Below, one piece after another: positions 10,703-21,462 of a stretch of DNA of 64,000 nucleotides. Below the pieces are notes generated by a model that saw nothing but the letters and a program-made list of their open reading frames with translations, had not been told where the DNA came from and did no database searches. The translations under genes and the position numbers were made by a program. Source of the stretch: Ochromonas danica (lineage: Eukaryota > Sar > Chrysophyceae > Chromulinales > Chromulinaceae). Location of the stretch: positions 69,840 through 133,839 of the forward strand of contig VKHL01000057.1 in assembly GCA_015146655.1 (NCBI GenBank). Reading direction: 5' to 3'. Position 1 is the first letter of the stretch; every line of letters starts with the position of its first letter.

Positions 10703-11765
10703 GCACGTTTAAACATTTGTATGTTTATGTATGTTTGCCGCTATTTGTCTCATTTGACAAAAGAAGGCAATTCAAGGCTCCATTATCAACCTCCTCGGGA
10801 CTTTTTTTAATGCATCGTAGTAGTATCTTCTTCTGTGAGTTTGTCGTCTTTCCCTGCAGACGATGATATTGTGATTGTGTCTTGACCTTAAATAGATACT
10901 GGTTTGGATTCTATTTCCCTATACCTTGCTCTGCATACTGTGTTGTGATGTTAGTAAAATCTTTTCCGCTTGTGAAAACCTCTCTACTTTATGATGATAT
11001 GGTCAATTCTTCTTGGTTGATTGAATCATTTGTTATATGTCTCTACTACTTCAAATATTCTACTTGTTCTCATGTTACTAAGGGGGTTTGATCAGCCTCT
11101 TCTGCCGGCATGTAATTTCGCTCTCTCTTTGATCGGTGTCGCCCTGCACTTATCCTCGTGCCATATGCTTCTCCTAACTCTACCCCTTAGTTAATCCTGC
11201 CTGTAATAAATTAGCGATAGTTTTAGAATGCTATTACATCGCCTGCCTTGAACACAATTCCATATCGATGCGGATAGGGTGTGGTGTGAATACAATGCCC
11301 TTACTATGTATGCTTTTTCATTTTCCTTCGGGCGAGATACGTTACCTTAAAGATAGATATTGTAGTTGCTACCATAGGGTAAGATATGCTATCAGTGGTG
11401 TTAGTTTGAAAGGAAGACGTCAATACGTGAAAAGTTCATGCCGTGGTGCAGTTGCACCACACTCTCAATTTGAGTATGAATCGACTACATGTCTGAATGT
11501 CTCGCTAATGGAACGCTGGATTTGAAATAGTGATTTGATTGCGAGTCTACACAGATAGATGCCTGCAATTCTCTCTATACATCTTGTTTTGTTTTTTCGC
11601 GCTGTCTAATGAATGTATGGCCAACCTGAACTGCCTCTAATTCATGATTGATGGCTGCTTTGATGTTTTCTTTTGATGTTATCGGCCAGCGATCCTGTAA
11701 TATCCTAATTATCAATCACATCAACCATATTGGTGGGAGTTTGTTGTTGAGAAAGTTAGTTAATA
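10703..11765. other. Intergenic gap between convergent genes
   Basis: The RRM gene and the Elongator subunit 2 gene converge here, so both 3' UTRs lie in this stretch. The small reading frames have no motif or coding-like composition. I see no RNA gene or repeat. Confidence 0.6.
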
Positions 11766-14517
11766 TTAGTGTGTGGTTAGATGCAGTCGATGAAGTCGAA
11801 CAGTGTGGTCGGCACCCGCAGAGGCCCAGTCCCAATGAGATCCACCGTCATCGTTCTGAGATCTACGAGGATACCAAGCAATGCGTGCCACTGCCTTGGT
11901 ATGATGCTGGCCTGAAGATAAAGCATTCACTCTCTCCACTTGAACGTCTTCTTTTCCATGACCTTCATCAAGTGACCACAATTGCAACTCTCCGCTTTCT
12001 CCACCAAGAGCCAATAACACCTTTCCATCAAGTAATTGAGGACAGCAAGAAACAGCCGTCACACTACCTCCTCCGAAAGGGGCCGTGCTTGTCAAACAAT
12101 TCAATAGACCGCTCGAGCTGTCTTGTTGCACAGCCCATACTTTGATCTGTCCATCTCGACTACCAGTGACCAATCTCTCTTCTTCTGTGAACGTCCAAGA
12201 AAGATCCCAAACAATGCGCTTGTGGGAGTTAGCAAGGACGACAAAGGGCACATATCGATCATCTGGAGATTGCACATATCGAAACACGGCAAGTCGACGA
12301 TCTTTTCCAGATGTGGCCAGGAACTTTCCCGAAGGACTGAATGCAAGACAGACCACGGTGGACTCATGACCGGAAAGCTGCCCCAAGGCTTCATAGTCAC
12401 CAATCTGCGTTCTTTGACGCCAGAGCAACATGACACATGCCGCTCCATAACGAGCCTTGCTTGAAGAGGCTAAGAAACGTCCATCAGCACTTATGGCGAC
12501 TGCCAAGACATCATTGTTATGTCCAAAGAGCTGTCGGCTTTCAGGCCATAGAGTGAGATCTGCCAGTTGACTCTCCAAGGGAGGACTTGTCCAATCCATG
12601 CCAAGTACTCCACGATTTTCCTAAAGAGATTCATTGCTCGTTAACGAAAGAAAGTCACATGATGATGAACGTTCCAACCTGCTCTCGTTTTTCTTCCTCT
12701 GTCATATTCTCCGAGCCTTTGTTGGACAATCCAAGTTCTGGCAGAAATGCCTTTTCAACGAGACTCTCGCCAGAAATCGTCAAACCACAAAGCTTCAACA
12801 AACCTCGACGAACTCCGTTAGGCATGGAGAAGACGCGCAATGCTTTCTCTTCACCAGCTGTGATGAGGTCACACCCTGGAGGATGCAATGCTGCTATAGC
12901 ATGTAGAGCATGGCCATGAATTTGTGGACGTGACACCTCAACCCAATGATCCTTATCGCCTGTCGGTCTAACAAGAGGAGCAAAGGCGCGACAAGTCATA
13001 TCCTTAGAGACGGAAACAAGCAGGCCTGACCCACGAGAGGATGAAGACGATTCTACAGAAGTCCATGTCAGATCTGTCACTTCATCGAAGTGTCCACTGA
13101 GAAAAGAGCGAGGCATCCATCGACTTTCTCTCTGTTTCTCATCTGTTTTGCTAGACTCCTGTTGCCAAAGATGGAAAGAACCTCCAAAGCCTATTCCTAA
13201 GATTGATGCACTGTGTGGAGATGGGCAACCCGATGTAAAGCCCAATAAGTTACCACCAACACAGCCACCTAACGCTCCTCCCAAATCTCCCACGCGAACT
13301 CCCGGAAGCCATTGTCCTTCTCCAAATCCACCAGAAAGTGTTTCTCCCCACAATATCATATTGCGATCCATCGATGTGGAGAAGAGAGTGAAAGGAGATG
13401 GACACAAAGGATTGGCTGCAAGTGCATGGAGAGACGTGACTGCATCTTCATGTCCAACAAGCAGCGCTTCCAGATAGACGCCGTAACGAACACCTTCGGA
13501 GGTCTGAAAGTGTAATCGCACTTCATGACGATGGGCTGTTTCATCATCGACTATTGGAGGAGGCACTTGCTCGCCTTCTTCGTCACCTTCTTGTTCACAT
13601 AGATCTTCATCTTCATCATCTTCTGCATTTGCTGCTTCAACGGCGACAGAAGAGGAAGAGGAAAGTGGCAAAATCTTCCACAATCGGATCTTACTGTCAT
13701 GTGATCCAGAGGCAAGGAAAAGCGATGTGGAAGGAAGTGAGTGAGAAGTAAGACAACTAATCCAATCCTCATGACCTGAAAGATGACCAGCTGCAACCAT
13801 TTCTTTCTCTCCAATGAGGAAGAGGTAGAGGCGGCCGTCAACTGCACCCACAGCCAGCAGGTCCTGCTTGGCATCCAAAGTGGATATATGGATGGTGTTA
13901 GGTAGTTGAGAAGGGTGGAATTGCTCTCGTTTAATAAGATCCACAGTGCTTTTATTCCAAACCCAAACCATCAAGGCACCTGAGATATCAATTGCTGCCA
14001 GCACCACTCGACCTGCACCACTTGTTCCATAATTGGCTGAGAGATAGGTCACAGCTTTGCCTTCCATACACAATGACTGAAGAAAGTGGACCTTCAATCC
14101 TGAAGGAGTAAGACATACTCGCCACAGATGCAGGAAGCCTTTGTCACCCCCAGCGATGAGAAGCACTTCGTCTTTCGCACTGGTGGAGTAGGTGTAACAG
14201 ATCGCATTAACACGACTTTCTTCTTTGGTTAATGGTAAAGTAAATAACACGCTCTTGGACTCGACATCGACCATAGCCACACTATTACTACAAGCATAGG
14301 CCAGAAAGTCCTGTTGTGATGGTAACTTTCCTACTTGGTCAGAGAGTGGTTCCGCACTATCGTCCACTTTAGGATGAAGAGTAAACCAAGCTACTGCTTG
14401 AGCAACAGTATTAGCTGCAGCTGTTATGAAGACAGTAGAGCAGTTCATGGTCTTCACTCGATATTCCTGAATTGATTTGGATGGCAAAGAAAAACCCAAA
14501 GACAAGGCGAAGGACAC
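11766..14517 (-). CDS. ELP2: Elongator complex subunit 2 (Elp2), double WD40 propeller
   Basis: Two exons on the minus strand, 14517-12679 and 12620-11766, give about 897 residues with a 58-bp intron (gttgga to tttag). Fourteen or so WD40 repeats form the two propellers of Elp2. Diagnostic segments are LSGHEDWISCL, the block EALLVGHEDAV, LSGHFDEVTDLTW, RPQIHGHALHAIA, the loop LPELGLSNK before the intron, and LWPESRQLFGH after it. Elp2 is a core scaffold of Elongator, which makes cm5U modifications at tRNA wobble position 34. A 35-residue Asp/Glu-rich insert lies within the first propeller. The start is uncertain: a second ATG 23 codons downstream would give an N-terminus more like that of other Elp2 proteins. 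Confidence 0.92.
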
Positions 14518-15793
14518 AGCGTTTCTACAAAGTGTTTTATCAGAAAACGCGTTGCATCAATCATTGGATCAAACACGAACGTACATCTATCTGAATCTAT
14601 TTTAATCTTCTTATTTGAAGCATGTAAGATGACTTATGGAAGTGCAGGACAATTTGTATTTATATCATTTAAAACATCAGTATGGGCTACTTGCTGACCA
14701 ATAATTATTTCTTATCAACAATTTAAAAGTGACCAATGGTAATTAGTAATGATCTACATGCTTATGCGCGGTATATCAATACGATCATGCTGCTAAGCTT
14801 TTCATAAGTTGTTATAATAGTTGCACGATTATTTTTGGGTTCAAAGCAAGATGTCCCGAAGCACGATTGATTTGACCCTCGTTCGTCGCGTTCTCCATAC
14901 AAACACCGTCTGCCTAAAGCCCCGCATTCAAAAAGTTACCAATCCAACAGTTTAATAAAAGCCAATCAGCACATGGACAGGCTAGGTACCAACAGGAGGT
15001 TCCTCACAACTCTTGCAAAACAACAACAAAGAGCATATTATTTTATTGCACCGAGTCCCTTCTTTGCGATTTCATAATGGAAGGAATGATCTTCACATTT
15101 TTGATTGGCTTGTTGGTTCCGTGGAGCTTCGTTGAAATTTCTCAGATGAAAATTAGAAGTTCACAGGAAAGACTCGCCAAAATGCCATTTCAGCAACCAA
15201 TGGTCATTTAATTTTTTTCATAGTGAAGACAATCCAAATGGCCCTTCACAGCAAATACATCACACAATCCATGGTCATCCAGCTCAACCTTTCTTTCTTT
15301 TGCCCAGTCATCATCTTCCACTTCCACAGAAGTCGTCGTCACACAGAAACAGCAACACGAGCAGCAGGTTGAGGAAGTTGAATGAAGTCGCTGGGCGCTG
15401 CCGCGTTTCGTCTGTGGGACTTTTCGTGTTTTTGTATTTGTGCGTGCGTGTAGGTGGGAGTGGTGGAGGGAGTTCGGAATTTCGCACTGTGCGACAGGGC
15501 GTGACAGTGCTGCACTCCACCACTCCTTCACTTCGTCTTCAAGTCCCGCGCCGTCCTGCTTGAGGTTGAATTCAACCATGAAGTACGGAATTCTTTCCTT
15601 CCGCCCAAAGTTCAGCCAAACCATCACTTCCAACTTCGCTTCGGCAGGATCCAGCAACACGAACAGAACCCTTTCGAAGAGCATTTCCAAGAAGACTTTC
15701 TTTTCTCATTAACATTCTAGGATCAAATTGTCTTTCACTATCAGTTGGGATATTTTATTTTGTTGTTGAAAGAGAATTTTATTTGATTAAATT
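14518..15793. other. Intergenic gap between divergent genes, with one doubtful small frame
   Basis: The Elp2 and zinc-finger genes diverge from this 1.3-kb stretch, so both promoters should lie here. A 160-codon minus-strand frame at 15690-15208 begins with a protein-like stretch (YFMVEFNLKQDGAGLEDEV) but ends in Cys/Ser-rich sequence with no family match. I do not call it a gene. The segment at 15300-15560 is more G+C rich than its flanks. Confidence 0.4.
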
Positions 15794-16871
15794 ATGGATT
15801 CAACTAGTCTTCGCGAAGATGTTGGAGCCGCTGAAACATCTGCCTCCAGTACCTCGAGGTAAATACATTCCGTCATTTTTGACCTGTAAAAATATTTAAT
15901 TTTATTTTTGTTTTGATAGATTTCAAATGCCTCCTGAGCCAATGGCGGAGCACAGAATTTCTTGCCATCGATGCGGGAATATCCGAAAGCGGAAGATTCT
16001 TTGCTCGAACAGATCATGTCCTCACATTTATTGTAGCCGATGTGCGGATAAAATGAGAGCAGAATATGGCACCGACGCATTTAAAGAAGGGTGCCCAGTC
16101 TGCAAGGAACTTTGCTGCTGCAGCAACAAGACTGTGAACTGCTGCAGAATTAATCATTGCTATCGAAAATGCCCGTCGACAAAAGCAAATCAAAAGCTGT
16201 GTTGCACCAGTTCCAGCGATGATTCTGCTTCCCAAGAGACGGAAGAAAATTCTTCCAAGCGATTGAGTGAGCTGTCGTCGATTCCTATCTGCCGACAAAG
16301 CGTGTCTTCCCTCACAGTTGAACCCAGCACGGGAAAGCGCGCCTCCCCAGTCGAGCTTGACAAGGATCTAGAAAAAGACACGCATGTGTCGAAAGCTGCG
16401 AAGATGCATAATGAGTGGTTAGATCGGACCGTAAATTCAATGGCAAGCCAATCTCGCGGTCGGGACTGGCTCTACTGGTCGCCCGAATGTTCCGCTGGTC
16501 AGGCATATTTTGCCAGGCCCCCTCCTCATTCTTCGCAAGCATTATTTTCTCATGTTCCCATGGTTACTGCTTTTCATCCTCTTTCCGTCTGGTACAATCA
16601 TTTATCGGGGGCGGGCAAAGATCCTCTCCGCGGTTATGATGCCAGCGATTATACCAGTTCTTATTATTCTGCATTTCATTCCGTTTGGCCAGCACAAGAA
16701 GCTGCTGGCACGCAATCTTTAAGCGAATCCGCTCCGTCGACGCAGAAAGCGAACGTTGCGGAGCAACATGAGGATTCATGTAGTGCTATTAATTTCTTGG
16801 CCATGGTCTCGAGCTATAATTATACTCTTGAGCAGTCAAAGCTTAGTGGGGATGGCTCCGTAAAAGCGTAG
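15794..16871 (+). CDS. CDCA7-type (zf-4CXXC_R1) zinc-finger protein
   Basis: Two exons, 15794-15858 and 15920-16871, encode about 338 residues; the 61-bp intron (gtaaat to gatag) joins TSR to FQMPPEP. Near residues 32-100 a Cys-rich domain begins CHRCGN and continues through CSNRSCPHIYCSRC to GCPVCKELCCCS. This order matches the 4CXXC_R1 zinc finger of CDCA7 proteins, which bind DNA and partner with the HELLS remodeller in DNA methylation and chromatin control. The rest is Ser-rich and disordered, with several Tyr/Phe-rich patches and a possible nuclear localisation. A second Cys cluster (NCCRINHCYRKC) follows the main finger. The domain call is good; the cellular role is inferred. Confidence 0.7.
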
Positions 16872-17121
16872 TTGTTGTGGTAATGTAGCGGAAAATGGTC
16901 CAGCTTCCTCGTTTGATGTTATGTACAATGCGGACTTGTGCGTGAAAGTTGATTTACATTAGTTTGTTAAGGTGGCTTCGTTTAATAATCCACATTTTAG
17001 ATTACCTAATTTACAGTTGGCGCTGTGTGTATAATTTGCAAAAGTTCAATGACTTCTTCATCATTCTTTCACGATTGGTTTCTTCTCACACGATTTGACT
17101 CGTAACACACACTGCCAATCT

Positions 17122-17162
17122 TGTTTATGTAAATGCCTAATAACGGTTTATGTAAATGCATA
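17122..17162. repeat. Tandem near-duplicate of about 20 bp at a start codon
   Basis: The sequence gtttatgtaaatgc occurs twice about 24 bp apart. The first copy contains the ATG chosen for the following gene. The duplication makes the start ambiguous. Confidence 0.6.
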
Positions 17163-20130
17163 ATACCACGTAGTCTTCTGCATCGATTACCAGGATTAGT
17201 GCAATCAAATCAAATCAAAACATATGAAATGAAAGCCGCTGATCTCTCCAGAGAATATCTAAAATCCCCAACAGGGGTTTCTCTGCAATGCTGGTGTACT
17301 AGTTTCAACAATATCTCCTCAATCTCGTCTCTAACTGATCAGCTGCGCAAAACCAAAACAATCATATCACATCCTTCTTTACCTGTACTAGCCTCTCTAG
17401 AAAATGACACAAAACAAAGCACTTTAACAACCATTCGCATATGGAATTATGAGTTAGGTGTTTTATTATGGAGTAAGACAGCTGGTGAAGTCTCAGCGGA
17501 TATGAACGCCAACACCAGCAAAGAAGTGGGAATTAAATCTTCTTTTTTCCGTCAAGGCACTTCCTTGCCATCTCAAGGAACGACACTTCACTTCTATCAC
17601 AATACTCCACAACCAAAAGCTAATAGTGTCAGTCGTGTTTCCACACGAAACACTAACTCTGTTAACTTGACTTCCCTCACAGCCGCTAGCAGCAGTGGAA
17701 GTGGAAATACTAATATCAAAGAGATCAAGTTTGCCTTTCCAACATCCGCCATAAGCATGAAAGTTCAGTCATTGAATGATTTGCGCCTTCTCGTCCTCAC
17801 TGACAATGCCGTTGTGCTCTACAATTGCACTACACAGAAACAACATCAAACAGTGACCTTTGCCAAGAGACCTTCTGCCATGGAAATGATCGATCACCAT
17901 CTTCTCCTCATTGGTCTTGTAGATGGAAGTTTAAAGCTATGGAATACTGACAGCAACCGTGAGGAGCTATTAATCCCATCCAATGGCAATAAATCAGAAA
18001 TCTCTCAATTATTGTTAATCCCGTCGAAAGGGTAAGTGTCTTAATAGAATTAGTACTCTTCATGTGTTGCTTCTTATCTTACGCATGATACATTAACAGA
18101 GAGGAAGGTAATGGTGGTGGTCATCGTTTGATCGTGTTGACCTCCGATGGAAGTGTATTTCTCTACAACACGTCATTTCAAGACTTTCCTATCAAACTAG
18201 GCGATGGTCTACTTCTTGCTAATCAAGTGATTCCTTTATATGACTTTGATCAGCAACTTCTCTTCTTAGCAAACAATGATCATAAAGTGACTTTCTGGGA
18301 TCTCTCTGAAGGTCTCTCTGCTAGTGTAACACCATCTTCCTCCATGCAGAGAACAGCGTCTAATCGATCCTCTATGAATCGAAGACTGTCAAACTTCACG
18401 TTTAAACGAAGTGAATCAACCTCATCTGCTGGTATTTACAAACTCGATAAAGCTGTGCCATCGCAATTAGCAAAGATTGAAAGCCTGGCCAGCTGCTATC
18501 ATCCTGGACTACCCGCGCATTGCTTCTTCCTTGCTTCTCATACCTCTTCTATTGCTATTCTACAACAACAAGGAAGTGGTGGAGGTCAAGAAGATGCAGA
18601 CTCTGTTTCTAATGCAGGTGGACCAGAAAAGGCAATTCGTCTGAAAGTATTGCAGGAAATCAATGTGTTGGATATCCTCGTAGATCATCTTGTACGAAAT
18701 AATGGTATTGATGATGGACTAACAGTGGAGGATGGTGGGCAGCATCTCAATGCAATGAGATCATTGAAGATTTATCGTGTACTTTCATCTCCTCATCGAC
18801 TTGATCAGCTCCTTCTTGCCACATCTTATGGTCCTCTTGTCCTCTCCTTACATATCCTACGAGAACCTTTGGTTGGTATGCATCCTCAATGGACAAAAGG
18901 TTTGCGTCTAACAGTACAAGAAAATCATCTCAAGCTCTATCGAATACCATCAGTTATTGCAGATTCAGTCGATACGGCAGAGTTGCTGTTGACAGATCAA
19001 CGATTGGCTAGTCTCTCTACAGAAGCCTCTGCTTATCGACCATCCATCCTTCCTTCTCCTTCAGGTTCCTTTGTAATCCTTCATTGGAAGAGTTCTCAGC
19101 GGTATGGAGTCTTTGATTGCCGTGTTTTAGCATCAGGTCAACGATCCAATAATTTGAATATCTCCCTCACAGAGATTGAGTTTGGCTATGCCTCGGATAT
19201 TGCATGGGTGGGTGGTCAAGACCATTATCTAGTAAAAGTACCACCTTTCTATCTCCTCACAGAGCAAAAGAGACGATCTTCAATCTTTGGAATGAAGCAA
19301 GCAGCTCCTGTTAGTAAAGTCTTTCAACTGTCAAGTCTAATGCTAAAGCAGATTACCTCTGCAGGGAAAGTAAAAGAAATTGAGACACTGACTAGTTTAG
19401 GAGAAGAAGTGATATCTCAGAAGGTTGTTGATCTCTTTGGTGGATCTGTGCTATTAGTTAACTATCTTCAAGGACCACCAAGTAATGAGGAGTTAATGAG
19501 ACCGAAATGTATGGATGCCAAGAAGATAAGATCGTGTTTCTTTCTCTTTGGAGGTGGAGGAGAAGGGAAAGAAGATGTAACAAGTTGGGAAATCTGTTCT
19601 GGCAAACGACCACCAGTCTTACAACATGCTTGGAATTATGATCAATCTACTTGTGTGTTATTACATGTTGATCATACCATTAGTGTGTTCTTGATGCAAA
19701 GTCATCATCAATCAAACAAGTTCAGAATGGAAGCATCTTTGAATATCATATTGCCTCCTGTGCAATATCCTATTCATTCCATCTTCTCTTCTAACAATAT
19801 GTGGGTATTCACTAGTTATGGAGGTCTTTCCTTCTACTTGTTGAAACCTGCTAGTAATAATGTCGATACTCATGAGATGGATCATGTCGATCTGTTTGAT
19901 CATGTTCGACAATCAGCATGTCTACAAGTTCATGATCTATTAGATGTTGATCAAAGTCGAGCTATGGTATTGACAAGGTTAGTTAGATATCTTTCTTATG
20001 CTGTTGATGGTAATTGATTTGCTCTTATTTCTTCTTTGTATTTGATAGAAATGGATCCATTCGAGTTGTGCCATTCAATACTTCTGATGATCATTTAGTA
20101 CAGACTCTTTCTTCTCTTATGAGAGATTAG
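17133..20130 (+). CDS. Large WD40 beta-propeller protein, possible TSET TTRAY subunit
   Basis: Three exons, 17133-18031, 18100-19977 and 20049-20130, encode about 952 residues; the introns are 68 and 71 bp. The N-terminal half is a WD40 propeller: HPSLPVLASLEND followed by IRIWNYE, then LLIGLVDGSLKLWN, VLTSDGSVFLYN and KVTFWDLS. After a Ser-rich loop, the segment QLAKIESLASCYHPGLPAH resembles the region following the propeller in TTRAY/TWD40 proteins of the TSET complex. The following half is a second, diverged propeller (SPSGSFVILHWKSSQRYGVF, then SDIAWVGGQDHYLVK). TSET is an AP/COPI-related trafficking complex at the plasma membrane. The TSET assignment rests on layout and a few motifs only; a generic double-propeller protein is the alternative. 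The start could also be the ATG at 17227. Confidence 0.55.
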
Positions 20131-20291
20131 CTAACTAGTCCAGCTAATAACTACTAGCTACCAACAATTAATTAACAAAGGTTTTTCTTTTGTCTAAACA
20201 CAATCAATTAATGACGATGAATGAAGAAATTGGTTTGATAGAAAGGTTGTGGTTGTTATTATACAAGTAGTTTAGTTTGCTTAGCCACGAA

Positions 20292-21002
20292 TTAATTAGA
20301 AGCATGGTAGGTAACAACAAAGACACAACATGCAACAAATAGAAGAGTAAAGCCCATGGCAACAAAGGCTGGCCATAAGGAGAAGATCTCCACACGATCG
20401 CCATCATTGCAGATATCATCCAAACCCATGACTCCTCCTTGTTGGGAAGGTTGCATCATAATGGGTGCGGATGATGTCAAGACAGAGATATGGAAGGGAG
20501 CTATGCTGTAATCATGCTCGATGACTTCTCGTTGTGAAACATCGCGGATCACTGGTGGACAGCTATTAGAGATCTTCATCTCATGGAAAGATTCTCTTGT
20601 TGTATTGTCTTGTTGAGGTTCTATTGCATTGCTTTCAATGTCATCTGCTTGGTTGATTGCACTTTGATTTTGTCTGCTTGTATCCACCATTGCGTTATTA
20701 TCAACCTCAGTGATACGACCTATGATGTTGTCATTAGTGTTAGTCATATCAGTTGTGAGACTCAAGGAAATGATTTCATTTGAGACAGATGATTCGTGTT
20801 GATCCAAGGCATCAACCTTGATGCTCAACAATTCTTCTTCATCAATATCCAAAAAACGAAATGTTTGTTTCTGATAATCTTCCATAGAACTAGGTCGTCT
20901 TTCTAATATCACACAATGACCTTTCTTTCCAATAGTATGAGTCAAAAGGCAATTAACTATCTCACAGTGGTTTGACTTGCCAATCTGACCCTCCAATCTC
21001 AT
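20292..21002 (-). CDS. Predicted tail-anchored membrane protein, unknown
   Basis: About 236 residues from the ATG at 21002. An in-frame alternative further upstream would lie inside the adjacent ggata/gaata repeat, so I reject it. The body is polar, rich in Asn, Asp, Glu and Ser, and has no recognisable domain. One hydrophobic helix ends the protein (FVAMGFTLLFVACCVFVVTY) with only a few residues after it. This is the layout of a tail-anchored protein inserted from the cytosol. It converges with the propeller gene and precedes the kinase cluster. No function is proposed. Confidence 0.55.
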   Translation of the reverse strand: MRLEGQIGKSNHCEIVNCLLTHTIGKKGHCVILERRPSSMEDYQKQTFRFLDIDEEELLSIKVDALDQHESSVSNEIISLSLTTDMTNTNDNIIGRITEVDNNAMVDTSRQNQSAINQADDIESNAIEPQQDNTTRESFHEMKISNSCPPVIRDVSQREVIEHDYSIAPFHISVLTSSAPIMMQPSQQGGVMGLDDICNDGDRVEIFSLWPAFVAMGFTLLFVACCVFVVTYHASN

Positions 21003-21150
21003 GAGAGTAGGATAGGATAGAATAGGATACAATAAGATATAATATAATAGGATAGGATATAGAATAAGATAGAATATAATAGGATAGAATAGGATAGAAT
21101 AGGATAGAATAGGATAGAATAGGATAGGATAGGATGGGACAGGATGGGAA
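21003..21150. repeat. ggata/gaata pentamer tandem repeat
   Basis: A microsatellite of imperfect pentamers, including four exact 10-bp units aggatagaat at 21081-21120. It sits immediately upstream of the start codon of the tail-anchored protein gene and would be in its 5' UTR or promoter. Confidence 0.85.
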
Positions 21151-21328
21151 GAATAAGAAACACTTTCCTCTTCTCTTTCAAATAAACAAAATCGTAATAG
21201 TTACTTTACATCTACTATTATGTCATAAAGACTTTCTACTGTTATGCAAACGTATTGTAGAGCAATAGAGGAATGCTGATACCAAGAACTGCTGGACAAG
21301 AACTTTGTACCTCACGTCGTGATCATAA

Positions 21329-21362
21329 GAAAATAAACAAACAAACAAACAAACAAATAAAC
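21329..21362. repeat. (aaac)n microsatellite
   Basis: A run of six or so aaac/aaat tetramers, about 100 bp beyond the 3' end of kinase HHK-A. Confidence 0.8.
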
Positions 21363-21462
21363 ACAAAGAAGATATGTCATATCGCCCACAACACAAACAA
21401 CATCATGACTACTTCTATCATAACTCAATATCATGCACTACATAGAGAAACACGAGTTGAGT

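Noticed and set aside
11648-12464. Plus-strand frames opposite the Elp2 3' half
   Set aside because: They overlap a well-supported coding exon on the other strand and have no motifs.
15208-15690. 160-codon minus-strand frame upstream of the zinc-finger gene
   Set aside because: The first third looks protein-like, but the rest is Cys/Ser-rich low complexity with no family, and it lies in a divergent promoter region.
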